Positions 34,500 to 44,463 of a stretch of 64,000 nt of DNA are shown in pieces. Under the pieces are notes generated by a model. It searched no databases, had not been told where the DNA came from, and worked only from the letters and a program-made list of their open reading frames with translations. Source of the DNA: Pedobacter sp. SYSU D00535. Lineage in GTDB: Bacteria > Bacteroidota > Bacteroidia > Sphingobacteriales > Sphingobacteriaceae. The stretch lies in contig NZ_JAFEWD010000002.1 in assembly GCF_017355855.1 (NCBI RefSeq), forward strand, positions 496,001 to 560,000. Direction: 5' to 3'. Position numbers and translations under genes: made by a program. Position 1 is the first letter of the stretch. Each line of letters begins with the position of its first letter.

Positions 34500-34527
34500 G
34501 GCCGATGCATAAGTCATCGGCCTTTTT
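34500..34527 (+). terminator. Terminator after gldN
   Basis: GGCCGATG (34500-34507) and CATCGGCC (34515-34522) form a perfect 8-bp stem followed by five T. It ends the gldK-gldN transcript. Confidence 0.85.
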
Positions 34528-34564
34528 GTTTCTTTAAACCAATTGTATCAGTTAACTTGCTGTT

Positions 34565-35533
34565 ATGAATCGCATTGATCGTATCTCGGCTATTTTGATT
34601 CAGCTGCAAACCCGAAGAGTAGTAAAAGCTCAGGAAATTGCAGATAGGTTCGGTATCAGTTTACGCACCGTATACCGGGATGTGAAGGCCCTGGAGGAAG
34701 CAGGAGTGCCGGTAATCGGGGAGGCCGGGCTCGGTTATTCTCTCGTAGAAGGTTATCGACTACCACCTGTAATGTTCACCCGGGAAGAAGCTATAGCTTT
34801 TCTAACGGCCGAAAAGTTAGTTGAAAAACTTACCGATACGTCTACCAGTAGTAATTATAAATCGGCCATGTACAAAATAAAGGCCGTTCTCCGTACTTCC
34901 GAACGTGATTTTCTGGAAAATCTGGACGCGCATATTGAGGTGCTAAAGTCGAGGAGGCAGTCGGAAGGGATTGCAGATTTCGGCTTTATTCAGACAATTC
35001 TAAAGAGTATCGCGGAGAGAAAAGTACTTGCAATTAATTACTTTACCCACTACCGTCAAACTTTTACTCAACGGTGCATCGAACCCGTAGGGGTGTTCTA
35101 TCTGGATAGTTTCTGGCATTTGTTCGCGTTCTGCAAAATGAGGAACGACTACCGAGACTTCCGACTCGACCGGATAAGTGATTTAAAGATCACCGATGAG
35201 GGTTTTCATAAAGAACATCCATCTCTGAGAAAATATTTAGAGCAGCTATATGAGGATAGGGAACTACAGGAAGTAGTGATACAGGTAGAAAAGCGGACAC
35301 ATCTATTCCTTGAGAGCCAAAAGTACTATCACGGGTTTGTTTCAGAGACTGAAAAAGATGATTTTGTGGAGATGAGCTTTCTCACGGCTCATCTCGAAGC
35401 CTTCGCTCGCTGGTTTTTAATGTACGGCGATAAGGCCACGATAGTGACTCCTACAGAATTGAAAGACAGGGTTGGCGCTATACTTGAAAGTGTAGCAAGC
35501 AACCTAAGTCTCGCAAGAATGCACACTCCTTAA
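34565..35533 (+). CDS. HTH/WYL transcriptional regulator (YafY family)
   Basis: A 322-residue regulator. Residues 1-55 form a DeoR-like winged helix-turn-helix (RVVKAQEIADRFGISLRTVYRDVKALEEAGVPV). Residues 140-225 contain the WYL domain (AINYFTHYRQTFTQRCIEPVGVFYLDSFWHLFAFC), which senses small ligands or nucleic acids, followed by the WCX domain. Targets are unknown; the gene has no divergent partner. Its last four bases overlap the small acidic gene on the other strand. Confidence 0.9.
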   Translation: MNRIDRISAILIQLQTRRVVKAQEIADRFGISLRTVYRDVKALEEAGVPVIGEAGLGYSLVEGYRLPPVMFTREEAIAFLTAEKLVEKLTDTSTSSNYKSAMYKIKAVLRTSERDFLENLDAHIEVLKSRRQSEGIADFGFIQTILKSIAERKVLAINYFTHYRQTFTQRCIEPVGVFYLDSFWHLFAFCKMRNDYRDFRLDRISDLKITDEGFHKEHPSLRKYLEQLYEDRELQEVVIQVEKRTHLFLESQKYYHGFVSETEKDDFVEMSFLTAHLEAFARWFLMYGDKATIVTPTELKDRVGAILESVASNLSLARMHTP

Positions 35534-35691
35534 TCCGGAGGTGCGAAGGTTGGTAAATCTGTAGGCTCGTCATCTCCATCATTCAATGGCGAGTCGTCAA
35601 TCAATGATCCTTGCTCGAGGCCCGATTCATTTTCATTATTCAATGGAGAATCATCTATCAATGATTCATCATCCGGATCTGTCATTTTCAT
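35530..35691 (-). CDS. Small acidic protein with an internal repeat
   Basis: A 53-codon frame, MKMTDPDDES at the start and TFAPPD at the end. The sequence SLIDDSPLN occurs twice, 19 residues apart, and the DNA of the two units is also similar, so the gene probably grew by an internal duplication. It is rich in Asp, Ser and Asn with no membrane segment, as in intrinsically disordered proteins. The gene overlaps the convergent WYL gene end by 4 nt. The product is likely real but unknown. Confidence 0.5.
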   Translation of the reverse strand: MKMTDPDDESLIDDSPLNNENESGLEQGSLIDDSPLNDGDDEPTDLPTFAPPD

Positions 35692-35741
35692 AAGCAGGCT
35701 TTAGACAGGAGACAATTCTAAACCAATAGGGTTTTGAATTT

Positions 35742-36992
35742 CTAAGATCCTTGCCTGGCTTTTTGATTTTTCGACTTGAAAAATCGCTTGTGCTTTTGGT
35801 TACCGCTTTTTTTCTTTTTTTCGACCGGTTTAAATACTGGAGGTTCACCAAGGTGTTCCGGCAACGTTGCTTTAGGCACTTCGCGGTCTATCAGGCGTTC
35901 AATATTTTTCAACTTCCTTTGGTCTTTTTCATTAACCAGGGTGATCGCAGTTCCTGTTCGTTCAGCTCGGGCCGTGCGACCAATTCGATGGATATAATCC
36001 TCCGGATCCGAAGGACAGTCGTAGTTGATCACCAGCTCAATACCTTCAACATCAATCCCTCTTGAAATCACATCTGTTCCAATAAGTAGTGCTATCTGTC
36101 GGTTTCTAAACTGCAGAAGGATTTCTTCCCGCTCCGCCTGTTCTAGATCGGAATGAAAAGAGCGAACCTTGATAGCAGGCACTTTGAGTTTTTTGTAAAG
36201 TTCTTTCACCTTCTCCTTGGTGGATGCGAAGATAATTCCGCTATTGTATTTGCCCTCCGATAGGATATGCTGGATAAGCGGTATCTTTTGCTCATCATAC
36301 ACAAAGTAAACCTGCTGGTCGATACCTATTGCCGGTTGCGAGAGTGCGAGATTAATCTGCTCAGGATTATTTAAAACGGAACGAGCCAATGTCCGGATTT
36401 TCGGGGGCATGGTCGCGGAAAACAGCAGCGTCTGCCGTGTTTTAGGCAGGTAGCTCATAATACGCATCAAATCCTCCTGAAAACCCATGTCGAGCATTCG
36501 GTCTGCTTCATCAAGTACCAGGTATTTGAGGTGGTCAAGCTTGAGAAAACCGGAGCTGAGATGCGCAATAAGCCGACCGGGTGTAGCAATAAGAATGTTT
36601 ACCTTATTTTGAATTGCGGATCGTTGCTGCTCGTATACTTTGCCGTCGCCTCCCCCAAAAATAGCAACCGAACTTATGTCGGCGTAATAGGCAAGGCCCT
36701 CTACCTGCTGGTCAATTTGCTGAGCCAACTCTCGAGTAGGAGCAAGGACCAATGCGCTGATCTCATTTTCATCTTCCCGGCTTATTAATTCCAGGAGAGG
36801 CAAAAGGTAGGAAGCCGTTTTTCCGGTACCAGTTTGAGCACAGGCAATTAGATCTTTACCTTCTAAAATAACCGGGATTGCTTGTTGCTGGATTGCTGTT
36901 GGCTCCTTATAACCCATGCTAAGGAGTCCTTCATGTAAACTTGTATTGAAATTAAAATCTTCGAACGTCACTGTTTCTATAATCGGTGTCAC
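35742..36992 (-). CDS. DEAD-box RNA helicase
   Basis: A 416-residue helicase with all DEAD-box motifs: GYKEPTAIQQQAIP (Q motif), AQTGTGKT, APTRELAQQ, TPGRL, DEAD in VLDEADRMLD, FSATMP and HRIGRTARAE (motif VI). The basic tail (KKKKSGNQKHKRFFKSKNQK) is typical of the RhlE/CsdA group. It has a different tail and N terminus from the helicase at 18292, so both are probably maintained for separate roles in RNA metabolism. It stands alone on its transcript, divergent from proB. Confidence 0.93.
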   Translation of the reverse strand: MTPIIETVTFEDFNFNTSLHEGLLSMGYKEPTAIQQQAIPVILEGKDLIACAQTGTGKTASYLLPLLELISREDENEISALVLAPTRELAQQIDQQVEGLAYYADISSVAIFGGGDGKVYEQQRSAIQNKVNILIATPGRLIAHLSSGFLKLDHLKYLVLDEADRMLDMGFQEDLMRIMSYLPKTRQTLLFSATMPPKIRTLARSVLNNPEQINLALSQPAIGIDQQVYFVYDEQKIPLIQHILSEGKYNSGIIFASTKEKVKELYKKLKVPAIKVRSFHSDLEQAEREEILLQFRNRQIALLIGTDVISRGIDVEGIELVINYDCPSDPEDYIHRIGRTARAERTGTAITLVNEKDQRKLKNIERLIDREVPKATLPEHLGEPPVFKPVEKKKKSGNQKHKRFFKSKNQKARQGS

Positions 36993-37110
36993 AAGATAGG
37001 AAAAATATCAGGGTAAAAATAGGGGTAGCATCGCTAAAGCGAAACAAATTTCCTATTCGGTATGGTCTTTCTTTTACCTTTCGGCCCTTTTTCTTAGTTT
37101 TAGCCCTCTT

Positions 37111-38196
37111 ATGTCCTTATCCTATAAACGTATTGTAATTAAGATAGGCTCCAATGTTTTGACGAAGGAGAACGGCTTGCCTGACTATGACCGTATAGCC
37201 CATTTGGTGGATCAAATTGCGGAAATTAAAAAGCAAGGCAGAGAGGTGATTGTAGTTTCTTCAGGGGCTGTGGCTTCAGGAAGAAGTGTTTTAAGTGTAT
37301 CGGATAAGTACGATGCCGTGGCTACCAGGCAGCTATTCGCCTCTATCGGGCAGGTAAAACTCATCAATACTTATTCTGCTCTTTTTGAGAAAAAGGGACT
37401 GGTGTGCGCCCAGGTTTTGGTGACCAAGGAAGATTTCAGGGATCGCCTGCATTACTCTAACATGCAAAACTGCTTCGGCATATTATTGCAGCATGAAGTA
37501 GTACCAGTAGTTAACGAGAACGATGTTATTTCTGTTACCGAACTCATGTTTACGGATAATGATGAGCTAGCAGGGCTTATCGCATCCATGCTAAATGCTG
37601 ATGCTCTGATCATATTAAGTAATGTAGATGGTATATATAACGGCGATCCGAAGAATAAGGAGTCGAAGGTTATCGAAGAGATAGGGGAGTCGCTTTCGGG
37701 CTTTTCGTCGTTTATCACTACACAGAAATCTCAATTCGGCAGAGGCGGTATGATGACGAAATCCCACATGGCCCACAAAGTTGCGCAACTGGGAATTGCG
37801 GTTCATATTGCTAATGGTAAAACAGAAAATGTGCTGCCCAGGCTTCTGAATCACGAAGTAGTAAACACACGCTTTCTTCCAAGAAAGAATGCGTCCAGTA
37901 AAAAGCGCTGGATTGCCCATTCAGAAAACTATGCGAAGGGAGTGGTGCGGATTAATGCCGGCGCTAAAGAGGCTTTGACCTCCGCAAAAGCGAGCAGCTT
38001 GCTTCCCGTAGGGGTGGTTGAAGTAAAAGAAGAATTTCATAAAGGAGATATCATTAAGCTAATTGATGAGAATGAGAAGCTGGTGGGACTTGGAATTGCC
38101 GAGTATGGTTCGGATAAAGCAATTGAGCGGATCGGCCAGAAGAAGCAAAGACCATTGGTTCATTACGACTATTTATTTTTAAACCCCGAGATTTGA
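37111..38196 (+). CDS. proB: Glutamate 5-kinase ProB
   Basis: A 361-residue enzyme of the first step of proline synthesis. The amino acid kinase domain ([12 protein letters not shown] near residue 5, [11 protein letters not shown] near 48, [24 protein letters not shown] near 135, [12 protein letters not shown] near 210) is followed by a PUA domain from about residue 265. It overlaps or abuts proA closely, so the two form an operon. A near-consensus TAGTTTTA box lies about 15 nt before the start. Proline is a likely feedback effector, as in the family. Confidence 0.94.
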   Translation: MSLSYKRIVIKIGSNVLTKENGLPDYDRIAHLVDQIAEIKKQGREVIVVSSGAVASGRSVLSVSDKYDAVATRQLFASIGQVKLINTYSALFEKKGLVCAQVLVTKEDFRDRLHYSNMQNCFGILLQHEVVPVVNENDVISVTELMFTDNDELAGLIASMLNADALIILSNVDGIYNGDPKNKESKVIEEIGESLSGFSSFITTQKSQFGRGGMMTKSHMAHKVAQLGIAVHIANGKTENVLPRLLNHEVVNTRFLPRKNASSKKRWIAHSENYAKGVVRINAGAKEALTSAKASSLLPVGVVEVKEEFHKGDIIKLIDENEKLVGLGIAEYGSDKAIERIGQKKQRPLVHYDYLFLNPEI

Positions 38197-38198
38197 TT

Positions 38199-39446
38199 AT
38201 GGAACTTGATAAAATATTTGAGGATACGAGGAAAGCTAGCCGGGAGCTGGGACTACTTTCTGCAGAAAAGGTTAATGCAGTTTTGTCGGATGTAGCAGAC
38301 TTAGCAGTTCAGGAGATTCCGTTTTTGATCGGCGAGAACGAAAAAGACCTCGCCCGAATGAGTCCTGAAGATCCGAAATATGACAGACTGAAGTTAACCC
38401 CAGCGCGGATCGAGGATATTGCCAAAGACATCCGAAACGTGGTTAAACTCAGTTCTCCTCTTGGAGAAGTATTGCTTGAAAAGGGGTTGGAAAATGGTCT
38501 GGAAATAAAGAAAATACGGGTGCCGATGGGCGTTATTGGTGTGATCTACGAAGCCCGCCCTAATGTTACCTTTGATGTATTCTCCCTTTGCCTTAAGACG
38601 GGTAATGCCTCTATTTTGAAGGGAGGCAGCGATGCCTCATTTTCAAATGAAGCTATCATCTCCATCATTCATAAAGTTCTTGAAAAACATGGCTTGGATA
38701 AGGGCGCAGCTACTTTGCTTCCCGCGGATCGTAAAGCAACAGAAGCATTATTGAACGCTGTAGATTATGTAGATGTGATTATCCCCAGAGGTAGCCAGCA
38801 ATTGATAAATTTTGTTCGTGAGAATGCGAAGGTGCCCGTAATCGAGACGGGGGCTGGCATTGTACATACCTATTTCGACAAATCTGGAGATTTGGAAAAA
38901 GGAACGGCTATTATTAAGAATGCGAAGACGAGGCGGGTAAGTGTTTGTAACGCTTTAGATTGTCTGATAATTCATCAGGACCGGCTGGCAGATTTGGGCG
39001 AATTAACTGCTCCTTTGGCTGCCTCAGATGTGGAGATCTTTGCCGACGAGAGTTCGTACGAGGTGCTCGCAAAATCATATCCTACTCAACTTTTAAAACC
39101 GGCTTCAGCGGAGCATTTCGGCACAGAGTTTCTTTCCTATAAGATGTCGGTAAAGACTGCTGCCGGATTGGACGAAGCACTTGATCATATCGCAAATTAC
39201 AGCTCGAAGCACAGCGAGGCAATAATCGCAGAAGATGCAGAAGTTATTGAAAGTTTCCTTAATGCCGTTGATGCTGCCGCTGTTTACGCCAACGCTTCTA
39301 CCGCTTTTACAGACGGAGCACAGTTCGGCTTAGGTGCTGAAATTGGAATTAGTACGCAGAAGCTGCATGCGCGCGGTCCTATGGGGCTTGAAGAACTGAC
39401 GAGCTATAAGTGGGTGGTGAAAGGAAACGGACAGACCAGATCTTAA
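38199..39446 (+). CDS. proA: Glutamate-5-semialdehyde dehydrogenase ProA
   Basis: A 415-residue aldehyde dehydrogenase-fold enzyme that reduces gamma-glutamyl phosphate to the semialdehyde. The active-site cysteine is in [12 protein letters not shown] near residue 250, with [20 protein letters not shown] near 106 and a C-terminal [17 protein letters not shown] start it at ATG 38199, two bases after the proB stop, and not at the TTG overlapping it. The third step (proC) is not in this window. Confidence 0.94.
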   Translation: MELDKIFEDTRKASRELGLLSAEKVNAVLSDVADLAVQEIPFLIGENEKDLARMSPEDPKYDRLKLTPARIEDIAKDIRNVVKLSSPLGEVLLEKGLENGLEIKKIRVPMGVIGVIYEARPNVTFDVFSLCLKTGNASILKGGSDASFSNEAIISIIHKVLEKHGLDKGAATLLPADRKATEALLNAVDYVDVIIPRGSQQLINFVRENAKVPVIETGAGIVHTYFDKSGDLEKGTAIIKNAKTRRVSVCNALDCLIIHQDRLADLGELTAPLAASDVEIFADESSYEVLAKSYPTQLLKPASAEHFGTEFLSYKMSVKTAAGLDEALDHIANYSSKHSEAIIAEDAEVIESFLNAVDAAAVYANASTAFTDGAQFGLGAEIGISTQKLHARGPMGLEELTSYKWVVKGNGQTRS

Positions 39447-39596
39447 CAGGCCCGCAATCGTTTCCGGTATCGATTGCACACTTATTTTATTTTAAACCTT
39501 TCTTTTCTCTCTGAAAGCTTGGTATGTTTATCAAACGGTTGCAAAGTTTACCGTTTCATAACCAATTATTATAGACGTTTTTTACGCCAAGAAGAG

Positions 39597-40724
39597 ATGA
39601 AGAGAAAGGTTTTTTATATTGCAGCAGCGCTGCTGGCTTCGAACTTATTTTTAAACTGTACAAAAAAAGAGGCTACTGCGCCGGAATCTACAACCACTAG
39701 CCCGGGGACAACCACACCCCCCACCACAACCAACCCTCCCACCACTACAAATCCACCCGCCACAAACCCCTTTCCGCTTGTCGGCTTTGCCACCCTTAAC
39801 AGCGGAACTACAGGAGGCGAAGGAGGAACTACCGTGTCAGCTACCACCTTTGCTGAGCTGAAGAATTATCTCGAGAGTTCTACCAAATATATTGTGAAAG
39901 TTAACGGCCGCATTTATAATGGAACTAAAGGAGGGAGGATCAATATCAACAATAACAAGACTCTTCTGGGCGAGGGGGCGGATGCGTTTTTAGATGGAAT
40001 TGGTTTAGCGATATCAAGCAAAAGCAATATCATTATTCGAAATGTTAAAATGAGCCTGGTGTCTATAACCGATCAAACAGATCCAGCAGTATATAGTCCT
40101 TTGGGCGACGAAGGCCGCCCTCAGATTCTTGTAAATAGTGGCGATTGTGTAAGTATAAGCGGTTCAAGTAAGAATATTTGGGTGGACCATTGTGAGATGT
40201 ACTCCATTGATCCGGCCGTGCAAACTAACCAGGATTTATATGACGGATTAGTTGATATAAAAAACAGCAGTGAATACATTACTATTTCCTGGAACTATTT
40301 TCACGACCATCATAAAACACACCTGGTGGGCTCAAGCGACAGCGACATTTTCGACAGAAAGATTACTTTTCATCATAATTATTATAATAACATCGGTTCG
40401 CGCTTGCCTCTTTTTAGATCGGGGAATGCTCACGTGTTCAATAACTACTTCTTCAAGATAAAAAGCTCTGCGGTCGACTCGCGAGTTGGTGCCTGTGTTA
40501 AAGTAGAAGGAAACGTGTTTGAAACGGTAAAAAGTCCGATTATCAGCAGCGGGACTCCGACGGGCGGTTATCAGCTGTCGGAAAACGTTTTTAGTGGCAT
40601 TACCGGGACCGTTGTTCCTACGACATCAACCTGTACCTTCACTCCGCCTTATAATTACGCGTTAACTTCAACAACAGCCCTGAAAGCCGAAGTGGTTGCA
40701 AAATCAGGTGTAGGGAAACTATAA
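39597..40724 (+). CDS. Pectate lyase, PL1-like, lipoprotein
   Basis: I start at ATG 39597, after AAGAAGAG, giving MKRKVFYIAAALLASNLFLNC and a lipidated Cys21; the longer frame adds 41 residues with no signal. A Thr/Pro-rich linker (residues 28-60) leads to a 310-residue right-handed beta-helix. The PL1 motifs are KNIWVDHCEM near residue 202 (the WxDH motif) and RLPLFRSGNAHVFNNYF near 280 (RxPxxR catalytic region). It cleaves homogalacturonan by beta-elimination at the cell surface. No SusC/D pair or other pectin genes are adjacent, so it is not in a typical PUL. Confidence 0.88.
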   Translation: MKRKVFYIAAALLASNLFLNCTKKEATAPESTTTSPGTTTPPTTTNPPTTTNPPATNPFPLVGFATLNSGTTGGEGGTTVSATTFAELKNYLESSTKYIVKVNGRIYNGTKGGRININNNKTLLGEGADAFLDGIGLAISSKSNIIIRNVKMSLVSITDQTDPAVYSPLGDEGRPQILVNSGDCVSISGSSKNIWVDHCEMYSIDPAVQTNQDLYDGLVDIKNSSEYITISWNYFHDHHKTHLVGSSDSDIFDRKITFHHNYYNNIGSRLPLFRSGNAHVFNNYFFKIKSSAVDSRVGACVKVEGNVFETVKSPIISSGTPTGGYQLSENVFSGITGTVVPTTSTCTFTPPYNYALTSTTALKAEVVAKSGVGKL

Positions 40725-40747
40725 AAAATTGATTTATTAAGGAAAGT

Positions 40748-40778
40748 AAGGCTGTCCGTTGTTCGGGTAGCCTTTTTT
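40748..40778 (+). terminator. Terminator after the pectate lyase gene
   Basis: AAGGCT (40748-40753) and AGCCTT (40769-40774) pair, with a 15-nt loop, followed by TTTT and GT. It begins 24 nt after the stop codon. Confidence 0.75.
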
Positions 40779-40906
40779 GTTCAATTAGCACTTTCTACCT
40801 TTAAAAAACATGGTGAAAGTTAGCGTAGTAGACGAGTGCATGTATCGCGAAATAACAAACCCAAAGAAATAGGTTGGTGAAGAATTAAAAAGTTAAGCGG
40901 GAGTAC

Positions 40907-40914
40907 TAATTTTG
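40907..40914 (+). promoter_or_regulatory. -7 box immediately before the HDAC-family gene
   Basis: TAATTTTG fully matches TAnnTTTG and ends only 5 nt before the TTG start codon at 40920, so the transcript would be leaderless or nearly so. The exact start site needs mapping. Confidence 0.5.
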
Positions 40915-40919
40915 TCTGC

Positions 40920-41819
40920 TTGAAAATAGCATTCGACAGTTCTTATTGCCACCCCTTGCCTGAAGGGCATCGGTTTCCAATGTTGAAGTACGAGCTCATT
41001 CCTGAACAGTTATTGTATGAAGGTCTCGTCACCGGGCTTGACCTTTTTTCTCCGGATCTGGTTCCCGAAGAGGTCATTCTACTGACGCATCAGAAAAATT
41101 ATTGGGAGCGACTCCGCGACCTCAGATTGAGCCCCAAAGAGGAGAGACGTACCGGTTTTCCCTTGTCAAAATCTTTAATTGAGCGAGAGCGGCGTATTGT
41201 TGGCGGAACAATAACCTGCTGTGATTTCGCTAGAGAATTCGGTATAGCATTCAATGTTGCTGGTGGCACACATCATGCTGGCAGCAATTGGGGAGAGGGC
41301 TTTTGTCTGTTAAATGATCAGGCAGTAGCAGCCAACTACTTACTCGAAGTAGGTAAAGCCAACCGTATTTTAATAATAGATTTGGATGTGCACCAGGGTA
41401 ACGGCACTGCTGAAATTTTTCAAAATGAAAAAAGGGTGTTTACTTTCTCGATGCATGCTGAAAAAAACTTCCCCTTCCATAAAGAAAAGTCTGACTGGGA
41501 TATTGGCGTGGCGAACGGTATTTCAGATGAGGAGTATTTGAATCTCTTACAATCGGCTTTACCGGAACTTTTCGCAACAGTAAGGCCTGATTTTGTTTTT
41601 TACCTTTCTGGCGTTGACGTATTGGCAACGGATAAATTAGGTCACTTAAGTTTGAGCAGGGAAGGCTGCAAAAGGAGGGATCGCATGGTTTTTGAGTATT
41701 GCAGTAGAGAGGGTGTTCCAGTGCAGGTAAGCATGGGCGGAGGCTATTCTCCCAAGATACAGGATATCGTAGAAGCTCATTGTAATACTTTTCGGGTTGC
41801 TCGTGATATTTATTTCTGA
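40920..41819 (+). CDS. HDAC/AcuC-family deacetylase
   Basis: A 299-residue arginase/deacetylase-fold protein starting with TTG; the first residues (KIAFDSSYCHPLPEGHRFPMLKYELIPEQLL) match the start of bacterial members, so this start is sound. Zinc and catalytic motifs are GGTHHAGSNWGEGFCLLND near residue 113, DLDVHQGNG near 150 and GVDVLATDKLGHLSLS near 225. Bacterial members deacetylate acetoin-related compounds, lysine residues or polyamines; the substrate here is unknown. It appears to have its own promoter and to be translated from a near-leaderless mRNA. Confidence 0.85.
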   Translation: MKIAFDSSYCHPLPEGHRFPMLKYELIPEQLLYEGLVTGLDLFSPDLVPEEVILLTHQKNYWERLRDLRLSPKEERRTGFPLSKSLIERERRIVGGTITCCDFAREFGIAFNVAGGTHHAGSNWGEGFCLLNDQAVAANYLLEVGKANRILIIDLDVHQGNGTAEIFQNEKRVFTFSMHAEKNFPFHKEKSDWDIGVANGISDEEYLNLLQSALPELFATVRPDFVFYLSGVDVLATDKLGHLSLSREGCKRRDRMVFEYCSREGVPVQVSMGGGYSPKIQDIVEAHCNTFRVARDIYF

Positions 41820-41905
41820 AAGAAAGTCGGGGCACGTTTCGATGGAGTAAATCTGAGATACCGGAAACAAAAATCGCATGGGAAGTTTTTATAGAAGTAA
41901 ATAAT

Positions 41906-42097
41906 ATGTTTAAGATGAATCAGGAATTAAATCAAAGAGAGCAAGACTTGGATCTACCGGGAGAAAACGAGCAGGATAATAATAACGCAAATCAGGATGA
42001 ACGCGACGGAGTTGAAACGGTAGTCAGTGATAACGACAATATGGACCCAATTCCCAGCGAGGAGCAGCTTGAAGAAAAGAAGAAGCCTGACAACTAA
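41906..42097 (+). CDS. Small acidic, Asn-rich protein of unknown function
   Basis: A 63-residue protein with no hydrophobic segment: MFKMNQELNQREQDLDLPGENEQ, then an Asn/Asp-rich centre, then EEQLEEKKKPDN. A second ATG lies three codons in. Disorder-type composition and small size match two other tiny acidic proteins in this window. It lies 75 nt upstream of tex on the same strand. Function is unknown. Confidence 0.55.
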   Translation: MFKMNQELNQREQDLDLPGENEQDNNNANQDERDGVETVVSDNDNMDPIPSEEQLEEKKKPDN

Positions 42098-42172
42098 ATG
42101 TGGATAAGCTTTTTTTGAATATTGAATAGATAGCTTCAAATTCGTACTCTTGAAGAAACCGACAAGTAGTAG

Positions 42173-44407
42173 ATGAATTTACATTTTAGAAAAATTGCGG
42201 GGGAGCTGTCTTTATCAGAGAAGCAAGTAAGCACTACCGTGGGATTATTAGATGAGGGTGCTACTGTGCCATTTATTTCTCGTTATCGCAAGGAATTGAC
42301 GGGTAGTTTGGATGAAGTGCAGGTGGCGGCAATTCGTGACCGCATAGAGCAGCTTCGTGAATTGGATAAGAGAAGAGAAGCTATTCTTAAATCGCTGATT
42401 GAGCTTGGAAAGCTGAGCCCAGAACTTGAAAAGCTAGTAAGAGAGGCTGAAACAATGACCAGCCTGGAAGATATTTATCTTCCCTACAGACCGAAGAGAA
42501 AAACACGCGCTTCTGCTGCAAGGGAAAAGGGTCTTCAGCCCCTTGCCGATTTGCTTTTGGAACAGGGGAGCTTTGATCCTGTTTTGGAGGCAAAGCGATA
42601 CCTGTCTGAAGAGAAGGGAGTTAAGTCTGAAGAAGATGCGCTTGCAGGGGCGAGGGATATCATTGCAGAGCACATCAATGAAAATGCCGAAGCCCGGGGC
42701 CAGATGCGGGAGCTGTTTATCGAAAAAGGCAGTTTCACCTCAAAGGTTATAGAAGGCAAAGAAGAGGAGGGAAGCAAGTATAAGGATTATTTTGACTGGA
42801 CAGAGCCTGTGAAAACTGCACCTTCTCACCGGGTGCTCGCGATGCGGCGTGCTGAGAAGGAACTTATTCTTTCGCTGGATATCTCCCCTGCGGAGGAAGA
42901 TGCTATTGGGCTTTTGAATCGGCTCTTCATAAAGAGCAGCAATCGCGCTTCTGAACAAGTTCTCTTAGCTATTAACGACAGTTATAAAAGACTTCTTAAG
43001 CCTTCGATTGAAACGGAGATCCGCTTATTCACCAAGCGAAAAGCCGATGAAGAGGCGATCAGAGTTTTCGCCGAAAACGCCCGACAGCTATTGCTGGCTG
43101 CTCCCCTTGGTCAAAAAAGGACGCTAGCTATTGACCCGGGATTTAGAACAGGCTGCAAAGTAGTCTACCTGGACGAACAGGGGCAGCTAATAGAAAATAC
43201 AACAATTTTCCCTCATACGGGAGCAGGAGGAGCAGCCGAGGCTGCTAAAACAGTACGGCACTTGGTGGATAAACATCAGGTAGAGGCAATTGCGATCGGC
43301 AATGGTACTGCCGGACGGGAAACCGAAGCTTTCGTTAGAGGGCTTCAGCTCGGGAACGTCACGGTAGTGATGGTAAATGAAAGTGGGGCATCTATTTATT
43401 CTGCTTCAGATGCCGCCAGAGAAGAATTTCCTGATAGAGACCTTACAGTTCGTGGAGCAGTCTCTATCGGACGACGGTTGATGGATCCTTTGGCGGAACT
43501 GGTGAAAATTGATCCGAAGTCTATTGGTGTCGGACAGTACCAGCATGATGTGGATCAGAATAAACTTCAGAGCTCTCTGGATGACACCGTTATTAGCTGT
43601 GTTAATGCTGTTGGCGTCGAATTAAATACTGCATCTAAGCAAATTTTAGCTTACATCTCGGGTCTTGGTCCTCAGCTGGCGCAAAACATAGTGGAATTCA
43701 GAAATAAAAACGGCGCTTTCAAAAGAAGAGAAGACCTTAAAAAAGTCCCCCGTTTGGGAGAAAAAGCTTATGAGCAGGCGGCTGGGTTTTTAAGAATCCG
43801 GAACGCTCAATATCCTCTCGATTCAAGCGCAGTTCACCCGGAGCGGTATTCGCTGGTGGAGAAGATGGCATCTGACCTAAATTGTCAGGTCGGAGATTTG
43901 ATGAAGGATGATTCGCTGCGAAAGAAAATAAGACTGGAAAATTACACGAGTGAATCGGTTGGATTGCCTACACTGACAGATATCATTCAGGAACTCGCTA
44001 AGCCGGGTCGTGATCCACGCGAAAAATTCGAGTCTTTCAGTTTTACAGATGGTGTTAATGATATTGCTGACTTGAGGGTAGGGATGAAGTTGCCGGGCAT
44101 CGTAACGAATATTACTAATTTTGGCGCTTTTGTCGATATTGGAGTACATCAGGACGGGTTGGTTCATCTTAGCCAATTATCTAATCGCTTCGTGAAGGAT
44201 CCGAACGAAGTAGTTAAAGTTCATCAAAAGGTAGAAGTTATTGTCACCGAAGTTGATGTTAACAGAAAACGCATTTCGTTGTCAATGAAAACAGAGGAGC
44301 AGGAGGCTAAGAAACCGAAGCAGAGACAAGGAGAACGTAAGGAGAAGAAACCTCAGGAGAGTGATATGGCGACGAAGTTGGCGGCTCTCAAAAGCAGGTT
44401 TTCTTAA
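42173..44407 (+). CDS. tex: Tex-family RNA-binding protein
   Basis: A 744-residue Tex protein. The N-terminal helical part has VPFISRYRKELTGSLDEVQ near residue 32; the YqgF/RuvX-like domain spans about 325-450 (LAIDPGFRTGCKVVYLDEQG); the helix-hairpin-helix part has AYISGLGPQLAQNIVEFRN near 500; the S1 domain is at about 645-715 (GMKLPGIVTNITNFGAFVDIGVHQDGLVH). The basic tail is disordered. Tex proteins bind nucleic acids and influence transcription; some affect toxin expression. A terminator follows directly (44436-44460). Confidence 0.95.
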   Translation: MNLHFRKIAGELSLSEKQVSTTVGLLDEGATVPFISRYRKELTGSLDEVQVAAIRDRIEQLRELDKRREAILKSLIELGKLSPELEKLVREAETMTSLEDIYLPYRPKRKTRASAAREKGLQPLADLLLEQGSFDPVLEAKRYLSEEKGVKSEEDALAGARDIIAEHINENAEARGQMRELFIEKGSFTSKVIEGKEEEGSKYKDYFDWTEPVKTAPSHRVLAMRRAEKELILSLDISPAEEDAIGLLNRLFIKSSNRASEQVLLAINDSYKRLLKPSIETEIRLFTKRKADEEAIRVFAENARQLLLAAPLGQKRTLAIDPGFRTGCKVVYLDEQGQLIENTTIFPHTGAGGAAEAAKTVRHLVDKHQVEAIAIGNGTAGRETEAFVRGLQLGNVTVVMVNESGASIYSASDAAREEFPDRDLTVRGAVSIGRRLMDPLAELVKIDPKSIGVGQYQHDVDQNKLQSSLDDTVISCVNAVGVELNTASKQILAYISGLGPQLAQNIVEFRNKNGAFKRREDLKKVPRLGEKAYEQAAGFLRIRNAQYPLDSSAVHPERYSLVEKMASDLNCQVGDLMKDDSLRKKIRLENYTSESVGLPTLTDIIQELAKPGRDPREKFESFSFTDGVNDIADLRVGMKLPGIVTNITNFGAFVDIGVHQDGLVHLSQLSNRFVKDPNEVVKVHQKVEVIVTEVDVNRKRISLSMKTEEQEAKKPKQRQGERKEKKPQESDMATKLAALKSRFS

Positions 44408-44435
44408 GTTAAAAAAAATGTTGGTGGAGCAAAAC

Positions 44436-44460
44436 CAACGGGGGCGCCCGTTGTATTATT
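44436..44460 (+). terminator. Terminator after tex
   Basis: CAACGGG (44436-44442) and CCCGTTG (44447-44453) form a perfect 7-bp stem with a 4-nt GGCG loop, followed by TATTATT. The T-run is interrupted, so efficiency is uncertain. The next gene starts 4 nt later at 44464, so read-through may supply it. Confidence 0.6.
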
Positions 44461-44463
44461 AAT

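Noticed and set aside
39474-39596. Upstream start for the pectate lyase
   Set aside because: The 41 extra residues bury the lipoprotein signal; ATG 39597 with AAGAAGAG before it fits better.
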